Shown piece by piece: positions 12,043 to 24,321 of a DNA stretch of 64,000 nucleotides. Within the stretch, counting starts at the first letter, position 1. Every line of letters begins with the position of its first letter. The notes under the pieces are model-generated. The model made no database searches. It had not been told where the DNA came from and saw only the letters and a program-made list of their open reading frames with translations. The DNA lies in contig OY848919.1 of assembly GCA_963693285.1 (NCBI GenBank), forward strand, positions 1,325,594-1,389,593. The letters are read 5' to 3'. Source of the stretch: Xestospongia muta (Eukaryota > Porifera > Demospongiae > Haplosclerida > Petrosiidae). The position numbers and the translations under genes were made by a program.

Positions 12043-12327
12043 CATATACATTGATTAGTTAGTACATTAGATATGGTTATTGTATTGGTCTAATATATTA
12101 TAGTGGTCCTTTTAAACAATGGTCACGTGATCTACTATATATTTAATGATGTTGTTGTTTCTATTCTTTAGATTGCTCGTGAGAATGCTCGTCCTATAAT
12201 ACCACAGTTTGTTAACTCACACTTACAAAGAATTATTGACATCTGTTGGAATGCTGATCCCAGCAAGAGACCTAAATTTGATCGCATTGAGCCGATAATG
12301 GAGAAATTAAATGTCTCTGATTTTTAG

Positions 12328-12709
12328 ACTACATAAATCATTCTTGCCTCACTTCTCTCTAGTTTAGTAAAAGATAATATGTTCTACATTAAATTTGTTA
12401 GTTTATTATTGATTATAGATTTTTTTTCAATTTTTATTGTCCAATGTTTTGTTATACATTATGTTTTATTTGACACACAACTAAATTAATATTTAGTCAC
12501 TTCTTTCTATCCTGTTAGTTAGATATAATCCTGTGACAAAGTTGTGTTTATTTACTATAGAGATCTGTGCCACAATATATACTGTATAGAATGTAGTGAC
12601 TAATGGAATTTTTCTTCATTGTGTCCAGCCTCCCGGAGAACTGGAATATTATTCATTATAATGATTATGATTGATGCGGGGGCAATATTTAGTGAACATT
12701 TTTCAGGAC
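12328..12709. other. Spacer between ILK-A and NLR2-A
   Basis: AT-rich DNA with no gene seen. It must hold the NLR2 promoter if that gene is expressed. I searched here for a piggyBac 3' end (GGG next to TTAA) and found none. Confidence 0.6.
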
Positions 12710-13028
12710 ATGAGCTACGCCCAAATGGCTGACAAGAGGCAACTGCTTTATAATGGAAAGCCAACAGTTAAAGAGCTATCCCGACATATCATCCTAGGTC
12801 CTGACTGGTATATGTTTGGCACTCAACTTGGGCTGGATCATTCAAGTCTAGAAAGTATCCGGAAATCCATTGATGACGATGACCGCTACAGAACAACGAA
12901 GATGTTTAAGTTGTGGTTGAATAAAGATCGTTCCCCAACCAGACAAAAAATTCTCGATACTTTGAGACTGAAAGTCATTGGATTGAATAGTATTGCTAAT
13001 GATTATGAAGATGCAATTAAGAGTGGTA
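12710..13028 (+). CDS. Death-domain exon of NLR2-A
   Basis: Starts MSYAQMADKRQ and ends at a phase-1 donor (GTAAGT at 13029). The body has the Death-fold pattern: LGPDWYMFGTQLGLD, then IR, TTKMFKLWLNKD, RQKILDTLRLKVIG, LNSIANDYEDAI. It is a homotypic adaptor-recruitment module. It could splice to the truncated transmembrane exon at 13117, giving a Death-TM protein without NACHT, or skip to the NACHT exon at 14525. In unit A the linker exon found in unit B has been lost, apparently by fusing the Death and linker donor sites (both GTAAGT). Confidence 0.75.
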
Positions 13029-13116
13029 GTAAGTGAACTAAATGTTAACATGATATTTAAACCTTCAAATATAAGACTTATAATTATAGGACATTTGTCT
13101 TTTCACTTCTATATAG

Positions 13117-13430
13117 CAATTAATAATAATAGGAAGTCTCATAGATATTGCCGCATACCTAAATTACTATGTACTTTTATCTTTTTGGCAATAATGATGG
13201 CAATGATCATAAGTGTGTTTCACTTCCACCTAAATAGAAGCTATCTCCCTTCACATTCATCACTTTTAAGTAACTATGCTAATTTTCTTAGAACTAAATA
13301 CAAATCTATTGTTAATCCTAAATGGCCTCCATTGTCTTCAGAATTATACATTCTGTTAGACCACTTTCCTACAAAGATGTTGTCACTGTTTTTGATTATT
13401 ATAAGCACTATTACAAGAGCTATTAAATGA
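13117..13430 (+). CDS. Truncated NLR exon: transmembrane segment and stalk, no NACHT (unit A)
   Basis: Entered at a TATATAG acceptor in phase 1, like the NLR1 NACHT exon. It encodes the basic patch NNNRKSHRYCRIPK, a hydrophobic stretch of about 22 residues, NRSYLPSHSS and the stalk as far as WPPLSSELYI. Homology to NLR1 then stops and a different 27-residue tail ends at TGA (13428-13430). The tail DNA matches the element at about 19395-19465. It could be the last exon of a short Death-TM isoform, or a dead fragment. Unit B keeps the same open frame (39795-40114). Confidence 0.5.
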
Positions 13431-14524
13431 TGCAAGCCATTTCCCTCTCCTAGCTTAAGATATATATAGCATTGAGTTGAGGGAAAAAAACCAATATAGC
13501 TAGCTAACTGTATTAATCAGTATGATGCATGAGATTTTAAAGCATTCATTTGTGTAGTCTGTATTAATAAGGTGTCCTTTGCTGTATCTTAAATTGTGTC
13601 ATTTTGTCTTTTAACTTGTAGCAATTGGTGATAATAATGGAAGCCACTTTACAATTACTTTACCTAGATATAATCACATGTACAAACTAACAGCTACAAA
13701 CTGCTTTCTTATTTTTTATTTTCTTTAAACCTATATCTTAATCAAATCATAGTACCATGCACTTTGGTAACTTTCTAGAGTCAGTTTACTATTGAGCTTG
13801 AACTTGTTCTATCTCTTTTTAGTTACACATTTTAGACACTTATAGTAGGCCTTTCATATCGAATAGGAGGATAAAGTAGAGCTCCTTCTTTTTACAAACA
13901 AATTGAAGATTATGTCTGTTGTGCACACACACCCACCTGCTTATTGCATATGTAAGAACGGTACCTGGTGGCTTGAGTTTGCAACTTTTATGGCTAACTA
14001 ATCAGAATGCCCAAATCTATGATTTCATTAGTTAGAACAAAACATTCCAACTTTGCCTTTTTTTGTTCTGGGTTTTAGTGATCGACTGCTGAACTTCATA
14101 GTAAAAGATCAAGTAACTGCAAGTGTAACATGCATATGACTTTGAGTAATTGGCATGTTTGATTTATTGTTTAGAGTAGTCTAGAAATGCTTTACAGTAA
14201 CATTTGGTCAGTCTTCATTAATATATAGCAAAAAGATGTAGTAGTTTCTGCTATAAAATCAATATTATAATAGTTTTAAGATAATTTTGTGTAATTATGA
14301 AATTTTAATCTATTTGATGTTGTATTCAGCTCATTTCAAACTGGATAGCACATGCTAAGTTTGTACCAGTAGACATATATAAAATATAGTTTGGTAATAA
14401 TGCATAGCCATCATACTTATATATATGGCTATAAAATGTATTTGTGTAAACTTGTTTATGTCTTTCTTTTTTGTTTAATCCTGTATCTTAATTAAATCCT
14501 GCCATTTTGTCTTTTAACTTGTAG
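13431..14524. other. Intron/spacer of NLR2-A
   Basis: AT-rich. About 13621-13695 is a partial second copy of the NLR2-type transmembrane exon start, with its acceptor CTTGTAG kept but homology lost after about 70 bp. Nothing else coding is seen. Confidence 0.55.
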
Positions 14525-17500
14525 CAATTGCTGATAATAGTGGGAGCCACTTTACAATCACTTTACCTAGATATAGTCACAAGAAGCTACTAACTGGTCT
14601 CTTATTGTTAGCAATAGGAATTGCTATGTACATAATAATAACAAGTTTAACTGCATTGCCAACTAGTAGCTATTTTCATTTACATTCACCTAACTTAAAA
14701 AGTACATATTCTTATTTTCTTGAAACAATGTACCAATCTTCAAATCAGCCTTATGCTAAGGACAAGCCACTTTCAAATAGTGACTATTCAAATTTTCTTA
14801 AAATAAAGTACAATTCTTCATTGAATACTAATCTTAAATGGCCTCCATTGTCTTCAGAATTATATATCCCCTTGGCCGCTGTTGAGATGGAAGGTGTGTC
14901 ACTTAAAGATGCTGATGAGTTTACTAAGTTCACACTAAATGACAGTCCAGAACAAATTCTGAAAAGAAAAAGACAAATCATATTTGATGACTTGTTAAAA
15001 CCAACACAACACTCTGATGGTCTCAAGTTTGTTCTAGTAGAAGGAGCACCAGGTATTGGTAAAAGTACCTTGGCTAAAGAAATTTGTCAAAGATGGTCAA
15101 CTAATCCCACAGCTCACAATCATTTGAAACAATTCTCTCTTGTTATTCTTGTTCAATTACGTGACCAAAGAGTACAACATGCCACTACATTGTATGACTT
15201 ATTACCAGAAGATCCTAATACTAACATGAACGAAATAGAACGACAGTTAAATAAAACATATGGACAAAATGTTCTTTGGATTTTGGATGGTTTTGATGAA
15301 CTACCTCGTGATCAAAGACAAGAAGGCTCTCTTTATTGTCGTCTTATTGAAGGAGACATGCATCTTGAAACAATCTACCATCTTAGTAACTAGTCGACCT
15401 ACAGCAAGTGGATCATTGGTTCAGATTTTAGAGAATGGTAAGAGAAGAGCAAAACGAATTGAGATTGTTGGGTTTAACTCTTTAAGAATTGAAGAATATG
15501 CAAAAGAATATTTTAAGGACAAACCTAACCAACTACAATCTTTTATTAACTATTATAAAATTACTCCTGTAATTGAGAGACTAATGTATATTCCTTTAAA
15601 TGCAGCCATTGTCTGTAAAGTGTATGATGAGAACTACACTAGAAAACTTCAATTTCCAAAGACAATGACTGAACTTTATGATGCCTTCATTCGAGCACTT
15701 ATTTTAAGACATCTTCTTGATATGAAACAAGTTGATGAAGACTTTAGAATGCCCTCACGATTAATGTGTAAAGAGGATTTGAATCATTTACCAGAGACTG
15801 CTCAGAAGGAATTTTGGAAGCTTACAAAGGTAGCATATGATGGAGTGAGAGCACAACAATATATTTTTAATGATACTATGATGACTGATATAAAGGACAA
15901 TCTTGGTTTAATGAATGATATAAGTGGCATTAGTGTATCCAGTGGTACACAATATACCAGTAGTTTCCTTCATACAACACTACAGGAATACTTGGCTGCA
16001 CTTTATATTGCTAACAAACCAAATAACTTTGCTAAACAGGTGTTTTTGCATGTCACAGAGCAATTACAAAAGCCTTGAATAGACTTTACAAAGAAAGTTG
16101 TTATGGATGTAATGCTTTCAATTCTAAATCAACCATCTGAGAAGAATCTGGAAGTTGTTCTTGTATTTTATGCTGGAATAACAGAAAAGCTTCAAACTGA
16201 GTTGGATGATTACATTTTCACAGCAACATCAGAATCAGAGTTTTATTCCACACTATTTGCCAGATGTATATATGAGTCACCTCGATTAAGTACTAAATAT
16301 CAAAATCGACATCTATTGAATAACTGGGATTTGTTAATGGAACCATTAGATTACTACATTGTTGGTTACTTAATATCACATTATAATATATCACTAGATG
16401 TAAAGATTAGATCTGGAGACAGTTATGAATTTATCACTAAAGCCCTTCCATCCCCTCCAAAGGAACCTCAAGGACAATTGAAATTGAAATTCGTTGGTGT
16501 TTTTGATTCAGACAAGTTGTTTCAGCTCCCTAAAGTGATAGTAAAAGGTCTAGAATTACTTTCAAATACAAATAATTCATACGTTATTATCCAAGCAACT
16601 AAGTCATTTCCAAACTTACAACTGCTCCGCATCACTTCTCCCATAATATCATGTAACAAGATTTGTGTTCACATGCAGACTTTTGATTATTTGAAAGAAC
16701 TTTACATTTACTTAGAAGGAACTTATGAAGAGTTGTCTTCACTAATACCACTCATTCAATCAGGAAGACCTATTAAACATCTTCAACTGACATTGTTTTA
16801 TGATTATTGCCCACCTCTTCACATGCTCTTTTACCCTTCATCACTGGAAAGATTAGAACTTCATTGCCACCCTTTTGATGTCTTTGCTAATGAATATAAA
16901 ATTGATTTCAACACAACTTTAATATCTCAGAACACAAATCTAAAAGATTTGAAAATTGGTGTTGAATGTCCAATGATAATTTTTTTATTGGCTAACACTA
17001 CTCAATTGAGATCTGTAAAACTGGATACTTTTGAAAATTTTGTGCGTATATTCATTCTTCAAAAACATAATCCTGGATTTAAAGTAAGCCAATATCATCC
17101 ATGTAGCAAAATTTGTGTTCATCTACTTTATTACAAGTATTTGAAAAAACTTGTTATGGCAATAAATGGAACTTATGAGGAAATATCTTCTATTGTACCA
17201 CTCATTCAACCAGGAAGACCACTTAAGCACCTTCAATTGCATATGATTCAACGGACAAGCAGCTGTCCACCTAATTACAAGCTATTTTATAGTTCATCTT
17301 TGAAAAACCTTGGGTTGTTTTGTGACTGGTCTAAATACTTAACATGTAAAATCAACTTCAACACAAGTCTAATATCTCAGAACATAAATCTAAAGGTATT
17401 ACAGATTAGTGTTAATTGTCCATACTGGGATACCATACTGTTGTCACTAGCTACGTATACTAGTAGACTGAGATACTTAATAACTTACCACTATAATGAT

Positions 17501-17950
17501 CATTCATTAATAACAACTGCTGCTAATAGTAAGTTACATCATCATTTGATAACTTTGCATTATTTGGAGGAACTTGCTATTACAATAAATGGAACAGAAA
17601 AGGAGATATCTTCAATTAAACAACTAATTCAACCAAAAAGACCACTTAAACGCTTGCGACTCACATTAGTATCGTATGGTACTAGTCCACCCATTTATAT
17701 GCTGTTATATCCTTCATCTTTAGAAAAACTAGAACTACTTTGCTATGATCATGTGAATGTTAAAACCAGTTTTTTTATCTGTGATCTGAACTTCAACAAA
17801 AATCTAATATCCCAAAATACAAATCTCAAAGAATTGGTGATTACTACTAGCTGTCCTTGCATAGACACATTTTCTTCATTGCTAGTTAAAACTAAAATTA
17901 GCACTCGTACATATATCAAAGACATTAGAAATATATTAGTACATGTATAG
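14525..17950 (+). pseudogene. NLR2-A NACHT-LRR exon, frameshifted
   Basis: The acceptor CTTGTAG at 14518-14524 opens a phase-1 exon: NSGSHFTITLPRYSHKK, a hydrophobic segment, stalk, NACHT with GAPGIGKST and LWILDGFDELP, TSRP sensor-1 motif, LQEYLAALYIA, then three LRR-like repeats. Two lesions break it. Four extra bases near 15359-15362, absent in unit B, shift the frame just after Walker B. A TGG-to-TGA stop lies at 16076-16078. The three remaining open stretches are still closely similar to unit B, so the decay is recent. Confidence 0.88.
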
Positions 17951-18893
17951 TCTATCCCTTTATATGCTGTTATATCTTTCATTGCTGGAAAACTAGAACT
18001 ACTTTGCTATCTTGTTAACTGTAATATATTGTATATTTGTTATTTCATTTAATCTCTTGGTTTATGATGTATTTTTGTTAGATTCAGTCATGTGTCATAT
18101 TTTAGTTTATGCTTTTTCTTATTCTGTTTTGTATTTAAACATGCTTTACAATTCTGTAGTAGATATATACAATATACTAGTTGTAATTATTTTGTGAATT
18201 CAACTGTTTAATTAAGTTACCACATATTTGGTGACAAGGGTCTCAATGGTTGCTGCTACTCATTGTCACCTAATTAAGAGAATTCAATAGTAAAGAATGG
18301 GAGACATATATTAAGCATCCACAGGAATATTTTACATCAAAATTAATGATATCCAAGATGCAAGCAACCAAAGGGAAATCCTTCTTATCTGGTGTGGAGC
18401 AGTGACTTATTGTCTCATGATCATATGCGTCCAGAACATATTGGCCTTCAACAAAGCACATGTAACTAAGTAATAGTCATGTTCCTGCCAGCTAGTCATT
18501 TAAGGTCAAACCCTTAATTCCTCTCACAAGACTACCTGCTGGTTATAGTACAACATTCCTTGTTTATTGTATTTATTAATAATAATTATGCAATGATACA
18601 AAACAGGAACAAAGGAACAATTTAAACTAGGGTAACCAAGACTTGGCTGAAAACAGTATAGTTATAAATCATTTTAAAGCAGTACAAATTGGTTGTGGAC
18701 TGAAAGTTATTGTGCAAGAACAAGTAATGAAAACGGTCCAGGACTAATGAATGTATAAGAGATCATTAGATTTTGTAAGTACTGTCATCCAGCTCACTTT
18801 AAAAGTTCAGACACCGGATGTGATGTCACGTTGTAGTACTGCCTACATTCTACTGTCTTCACTTTGTCTTTTCACTTGTAGTTAGTGATAATA
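17951..18893. other. Spacer between NLR2-A and NLR3-A
   Basis: Just after the stop, about 17960-18020 is a relic of the last LRR coding block (ATGCTGTTATATC...AAACTAGAACTACTTTGC). A minus-strand open stretch at 18461-18270 (63 codons, start MCFVEGQYVLDAYDHE) is conserved in unit B (45142-44951). I do not recognise it and it may be an exon remnant. No other gene is seen. Confidence 0.45.
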
Positions 18894-21800
18894 ATGGAGC
18901 CTACTAATTTGACGTCGTCTAGTTATAAGCCACAAACTGCCAAACCAGAGAAAAATGAGATGCTGGAGTTCCTTTGTCCTATTTCTGCTAAGTGGCACGA
19001 AATTGGAGATTTACTTGGAGTTGATTCTAACACAATGCAAGGATTGTGTAATTCACCCTTTTCTAATGAAGTGAAGCTGTCGAAGGTGTTACAGAGATGG
19101 ATAGAGACAGAAGAGCCAACTTCGGTGACGTGGGATGAAATAATTCGTGTCAAGTCATTGGTTACTAATAAACCAAGTATGTACTTTGACCTTTATCATA
19201 TTTCTATAGTAAATATACATATACTGCAAACTATGAATGACCTACACTACCTTCAGAACTATGGATTTCCCGATAGTGTGATGTGATTTAGTGTGTTGGT
19301 CCCATGTAGACATATCTCTGTTATGATGAAAATTGATGTCACTACTTCTGAATGTGAACAATATTATCCGCTAATTATATATGGGATTTCTGTTAGACCA
19401 CTTTCCTATGAAGATATTATCACTGTTTTTGAATATATAAGCAGTATTTCAAGGGCTATGAAATGATTTCCCTCTCCTAGCTTGAAATATAACATTGAGT
19501 TGTGGACCTTCAAACAATATAGCTAATTAACTGCATTAATCAGCATGATACATGAGATTTAAAACATTAATTTGTGTAGCCTATATTAATAAGGTGTCCT
19601 ATATTGTATCTTAAATTGTGTCATTTTGTCTTTTAACTTGTACCAATTGGTGATAATGATGGGAACCACTTTACAATCACTTTACTTAGATATAATCACA
19701 CAGGTATAATATGTATATACACATTTAGTCTGCAAAGAAATGTTACTGAACAATTAGCAATGCAAGTAGTCTGACATTTGTTTGTTTTAGGTAAGGAATG
19801 TACCTGTTTGTGTTGGTATGAAAATTGTAAGTGTGTGAAAATGAATATGAATATTATTACTGATACTTGTGAATTAAGAATACTATTCAATAATATTTCA
19901 CGTTTGTATATGTGGACAACATTTTCAAGTGTCGTAAATTCCTGAGCTAGGACAAAATAGTGCTAATAAAGATTTAGAAGTAAAAAAGGAAACAAACAAT
20001 TTTGTAATTAATAAAACATTATATTTAATCGATTATTCAAAATATATTACGAATTATATACTATAATAATTACCGTGAATTTGAGAATCCATTACAGAAT
20101 GCATTCCAATTTTTATTAACTGAATTGGTATATTTCAACTTTGTTTTGTTCAATTCTGGGTTTTAGTAATTGACGCCTGACCTTCATAGCAAAAGATTAA
20201 TAATATTCATTGCAGCATTTGCAGGTACTATAAATGTGGCTCTGGGCAATTGGCATTGTTGTGTGATTGAAGCTTTAATATATATAAAATATAGTTATAA
20301 TGCATATCCATCAAACTAGGCTTTAAAATATAGTTGTGTAAACTTGTATCTTTTCTTTTTTGTTTGTAGCTTATAATGGAACACCATGTAAGAGTCATTA
20401 TTGTGTATTGTTAGGGATAGCAATGGGAGTGATTATCAGCTTATTTTTTCCATGGAATTTGTATGGAAAGTATCCTAGCTATCTTAAAATGAAGTACAAG
20501 TCCATTATTAACGAGTATCCACTATCTTCAGAACTGTACATTCCCTTAACTGCTGTTGATATGGAAGATGTGTCACCTGAAGATGCTAATGAGTTCAGTA
20601 AGCATTACAGTCCTGAAGAAATTCTGAAAATAAAAAGACAGATCATATTTGATGACTTGTTAAAACCAACACAACACTCTGATAGCCTCAAGTTTGTTCT
20701 AGTAGAAGGAGTACCAGGTATTGGTAAAAGTACCTTAGCTAAAGAAATTTGTCAAAGAGTCTTATTGAAGGAGACATCTTGGAAAAGTCTACTGTCTTAG
20801 TGACTAGTCGATCTACAGCAACTGGTGCATTAGTCCAGTTTATTGAAAGTAACAAAAGCATAGCAAAACGAATTATGATTGTTGGTTTTAACTCTTCAAG
20901 AATTAAAGAATATGTAAAAGAATATTTTAAAGACAAACCTGACCGACTACCATCTTTTAATAACTATTATAATAGTACTCCTGTACTTAAGAGGTTAATG
21001 TATATTCCTTTAAATGCAGCCATTGTCTGTAAAGTGTATGATGAGAGCTACACTAGACAACTTCAATTTCCAAAATCAATGACCGAACTCTATGATGCCT
21101 TTACTCGAGCACTTATTTTAAAACACCTTATAGTCAAGAAACAAGTTCCTAAAAACTTTGGAATGCCCTATAAATTAATGTGTAAAGAGGATTTTAAACT
21201 TTTGCTGGAGACTGCTCAGGATAAATTTTGGAACCTTACAAAGTTAGCATATGATGGAGTGAGGACACAACAATATATTTTTAATAATACTATGATGACT
21301 GATATAAAGGACAATCTTGGTTTAATGAATACCGTAAGTGATTTTAGTGTATCCAGTGGTACACAAAATACCAGTAGTTTCCTTCATACAACACTACAGG
21401 AATACTTGGCTGCTCTTTATATTGCTAATAAACCAAAGGAATTTGCTAAAGAGATGTTTTTTCATATCATAGGGCCTTTACAAAAGTCTTGGTTTACCTC
21501 AGTAAATGAATTGATTAACCTTTTTACAGTAATGTAATTAAAAGAGCAAAATGGCTATTTTGATAAACATGTATTGTCTTTGAATCGGCATTCCAAGAAT
21601 CTTGAAGTTGTTCTTGTATTTTATGCTGGAATAACTGGAAAAATTCAAATAGAGTCAGATGATCATACTTTTACAGTATTATCAGAATCAGAACTCTATT
21701 CTACACTATTTGCCAGATGTATATATGAGTCACCTCAATTAAGTACTAAATATCAAAAGCAACATCTACTTATTAATCCTTTTTTGTCAATGGTACCATT

Positions 21801-23424
21801 AGATTACTACATTGTTGGCTACTTAATATCACATTATAATATATCACTGACTGTAAAAACTACATCTGCAGACAATTATGAATTTCTTTCTGAAGGTATT
21901 CGATCCTTTCCAAAGGAAGCTCAAGGACAGCTAACATTGTTAAACATCAAATCTTTTCATTTCAAAAGTATGCAGCTGTTCCAACTACCTAAGGTGGCAA
22001 TCAAAGGTCTATCTATTATGGAAAGATTATTTGCTTCATACATCATCAACATAACTAAGTCATTTCCACACCTACAACTGCTGTATTACCATTTTCCCAT
22101 ATCATGTAACATGATTTGTGTTCACCTACAAACTTTGGATCACTTGACAGAGCTTACTATTAATTTAAAAGGAACTTATGAAGAATTGTCTTCATTAATG
22201 CCACTCATTAAACCAGAAAGACCTATTAAACATCTTAAACTGATATTATCATATGATGATTGTCCACCTCTTGACATGCTCTTTTATCCTTCATCTCTGG
22301 AAAGATTAGAACTTATATGCAACCCTAGTCATGCTGTAAGAGTCAGAAGTACTCGCTGTAAAATTAATTTCAAAGAACATCTACTTTATATATCCCAGAA
22401 TAAAAACTTAAAAGAATTGGTAATTGGTTATGAGTGTCCGATGACCATTTTCTCATTAGTTAGCACTACTCAATTGAGATCTATTACACTGGGAGAGTCT
22501 AATTACAAAATGTATTATGTTATTTTCAAACTGGAAAGTTTGTCTATGTTTTCAGGACACCATCATCTACCATGTAGCAAAATTTGTGCTTCCCTAATTT
22601 CCTTAAAGTACTTAGAAAAACTAGTTATGACATTAAGTGGAACTCATGAAGAAGTGTCTTTTATTGTACCACTTATTCAACCAGGAAGACCACTTAGACA
22701 TCTTCAATTGTATCTTTTATTGGACAGGAACAGTGACTGTCCGCCTAGTTATATCCTCTTTTATCCTTCATCTTTAGAAAAACTAGAACATTTTTGTAAG
22801 TCGTCTAAAAGGATTTACATAACCTGTGAAGTCAATTTCAACAAAATTCTAATATCTCAGAATACAAATCTAGAAAAATTGATGATTAGTGTTAATTGTC
22901 CATACTGGGATACCATACTATTGTCACTGGCTATTGCTAACACTAGTAAACTGAGATCCTTAATAACTTACCACTATAATGATCCTTCATTAATAACAAG
23001 TGCTGCTAGTAGTAAGCTACATCATCATCTGATAAGTTTGCATTATTTGGAGGAACTTGCTATTACAATAAATGGAACAGAAAAGGAAATATCTTCAACT
23101 GTACAACTAATTCAACCAGGAAAACGACTTCAATACTTACAACTCACGTTAGTGTCATATGGTACTAGTCCACCAATTCATATGCTGTTATACCCTTCGT
23201 CTTTAAAAAAACTAGAAATTCTTTGTTATGGTCATTCAAATATTAAAACCAGTGTTCCATGTGAACTTAATTTCAACAAAAGTCTAATATCTCAAAATAC
23301 AAATCTCACAAGATTGATGATTTCTTATACCTGTCCTTGTATAGAAATATTCTCCTCATTACTAATTAAAACTATAAGTAGCATTCATTTTAATTTTATT
23401 TTCCCCAATATATCACACAATTAA
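18894..23424 (+). pseudogene. NLR3-A Death-NACHT-LRR, deleted and interrupted
   Basis: Death exon 18894-19176 (start MEPTNL; core AKWHEIGDLLGVD and KVLQRWIE) ends in phase 1 and fits the NACHT exon opening at 20370 (YNGTPCKSHYC, then a hydrophobic segment). Compared with unit B, 241 bp are missing at 20758/20759. The deletion starts just after Walker A (GVPGIGKST), removes Walker B and shifts the frame. A TCA-to-TAA stop follows at 21535-21537. The rest, including the LRR-like repeats, remains open to 23424. The unit B copy is intact, so this loss is specific to unit A. Confidence 0.88.
19177..20369. other. Intron of NLR3-A
   Basis: Holds three coding-like remnants. At about 19319-19466 an open stretch ends in RPLSYEDIITVFEYISSISR plus a stop; its DNA is shared with the tail of the truncated exon at 13117. 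At about 19634-19700 lies a relic transmembrane exon start whose acceptor reads GTAC. At about 19790-19945, after TTTTAG, a short Cys-rich frame opens (KECTCLCWYENCKCV). None has a confirmed place in a transcript. Confidence 0.4.
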
Positions 23425-24321
23425 ATGACTTAATTCATTCACTTTTTATTTAAAGAAAACAACTGAAACTGTATGGCATGAAGTCATGTCTTTTATCTGT
23501 CAGCTTCTTATAGCCTTCCCTATTAATAAGTATTATTATCAAGCATGTGATATCAGCAGTATTTCTGTAGGGATGGCCAAGATTGTCCATTGAAATATAT
23601 TGTCAGAAATTATAGAGTACCTCCTCATCCAAAACACATCAGAATATCTCAGTATTTGTCTTTCTTCCTCCATAGAGTTATGACCATGTTATGACTGTAA
23701 GCATCACAGTAGATGATAAATGCTGAATTGTTCATTTTTTTTCTTCAACATTTTCACCAATCTCTTTTGAGTTATTGATAGTCAGCACATTAGTGACACA
23801 CAATGATTGTTTACTGAAGTAACTTTAAGTGCGAAAAAGCCAACAAAAATTAATAACTTACTCAATATAGTGCAAATTTGAAAGGAATACTGATTACTAA
23901 CAATAGCTGACAACACATATGAACATTGATTTTACACTTAAATTATGTGTCATTTTGTTCCTACTTCCCAGAATACTAAAATCAATTCAAATCTTCATTA
24001 TTAATGTAAAACTATAGGACTTTATCAATTATAATATTTTATTATTATCATGTAGTTGTTAGACAATTTAGTAACCATTACAGGCCCAGCTATTAAATGT
24101 ACAAGCAGTTTCTCCCGATCCAAGTCTTTTCTTGAGATATAACATTTAAATTAGATGTCTATTCAACTTTAACATCAAATACATATAGTATTGTAGAGAC
24201 ACACAGAGACAATAAATATCACACATGAAATAGGGCAATAGCAGGTAAGACAAAGAAACGAAAATCATCCTATATAACTGAACTACACTATAGCTATTAG
24301 TACACAATATTAATAATATAC
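23425..24321. other. Spacer downstream of NLR3-A
   Basis: Contains a minus-strand open stretch with exon-like composition (INNSKEIGENVEEKM, then a segment ending LWRKK), read from about 23850 to 23640 and kept in unit B. I do not recognise it. About 23870-24060 matches the spacer next to TXNDC15 exon 3, but exon 3 itself is deleted here. Confidence 0.45.

Larger units (their letters stand above)
9850..12327 (+). pseudogene. ILK: ILK-A: integrin-linked kinase lacking its N-terminus
   Basis: Eleven exons (9850-9945, 10048-10144, 10197-10244, 10327-10356, 10401-10486, 10530-10648, 10694-10815, 11278-11399, 11513-11612, 11742-11872, 12172-12327) join without a frame break into 368 codons. Human ILK has 452. 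The ankyrin part NEHGNTPLHYAAFW and the next repeat align with the middle of the ILK ankyrin domain, so roughly the first 85-100 residues and the normal start are missing. The pseudokinase part keeps ILK landmarks: EIWKGSWSGH, EYPRLRI, a CAPEVLQKRPDEID block in place of the usual APE segment, SADM-like AADMYSFALILWE, and DPSKRPKFD. ILK acts at integrin adhesions, binding PINCH through the ankyrin repeats and parvin through the pseudokinase. Without its 5' end this is most likely a partial copy; a new upstream start cannot be excluded. Confidence 0.85.

Noticed and set aside
8055..12327. FIP1-ILK fusion gene
   Set aside because: FIP1 exon 3 ends in phase 2 but the first ILK exon opens in phase 0. 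Joining them gives a stop at once (GGG TAT TGA).
12328..12709. piggyBac 3' end after ILK, which would make ILK transposon cargo
   Set aside because: No GGG-TTAA end or matching inverted repeat found there by eye.
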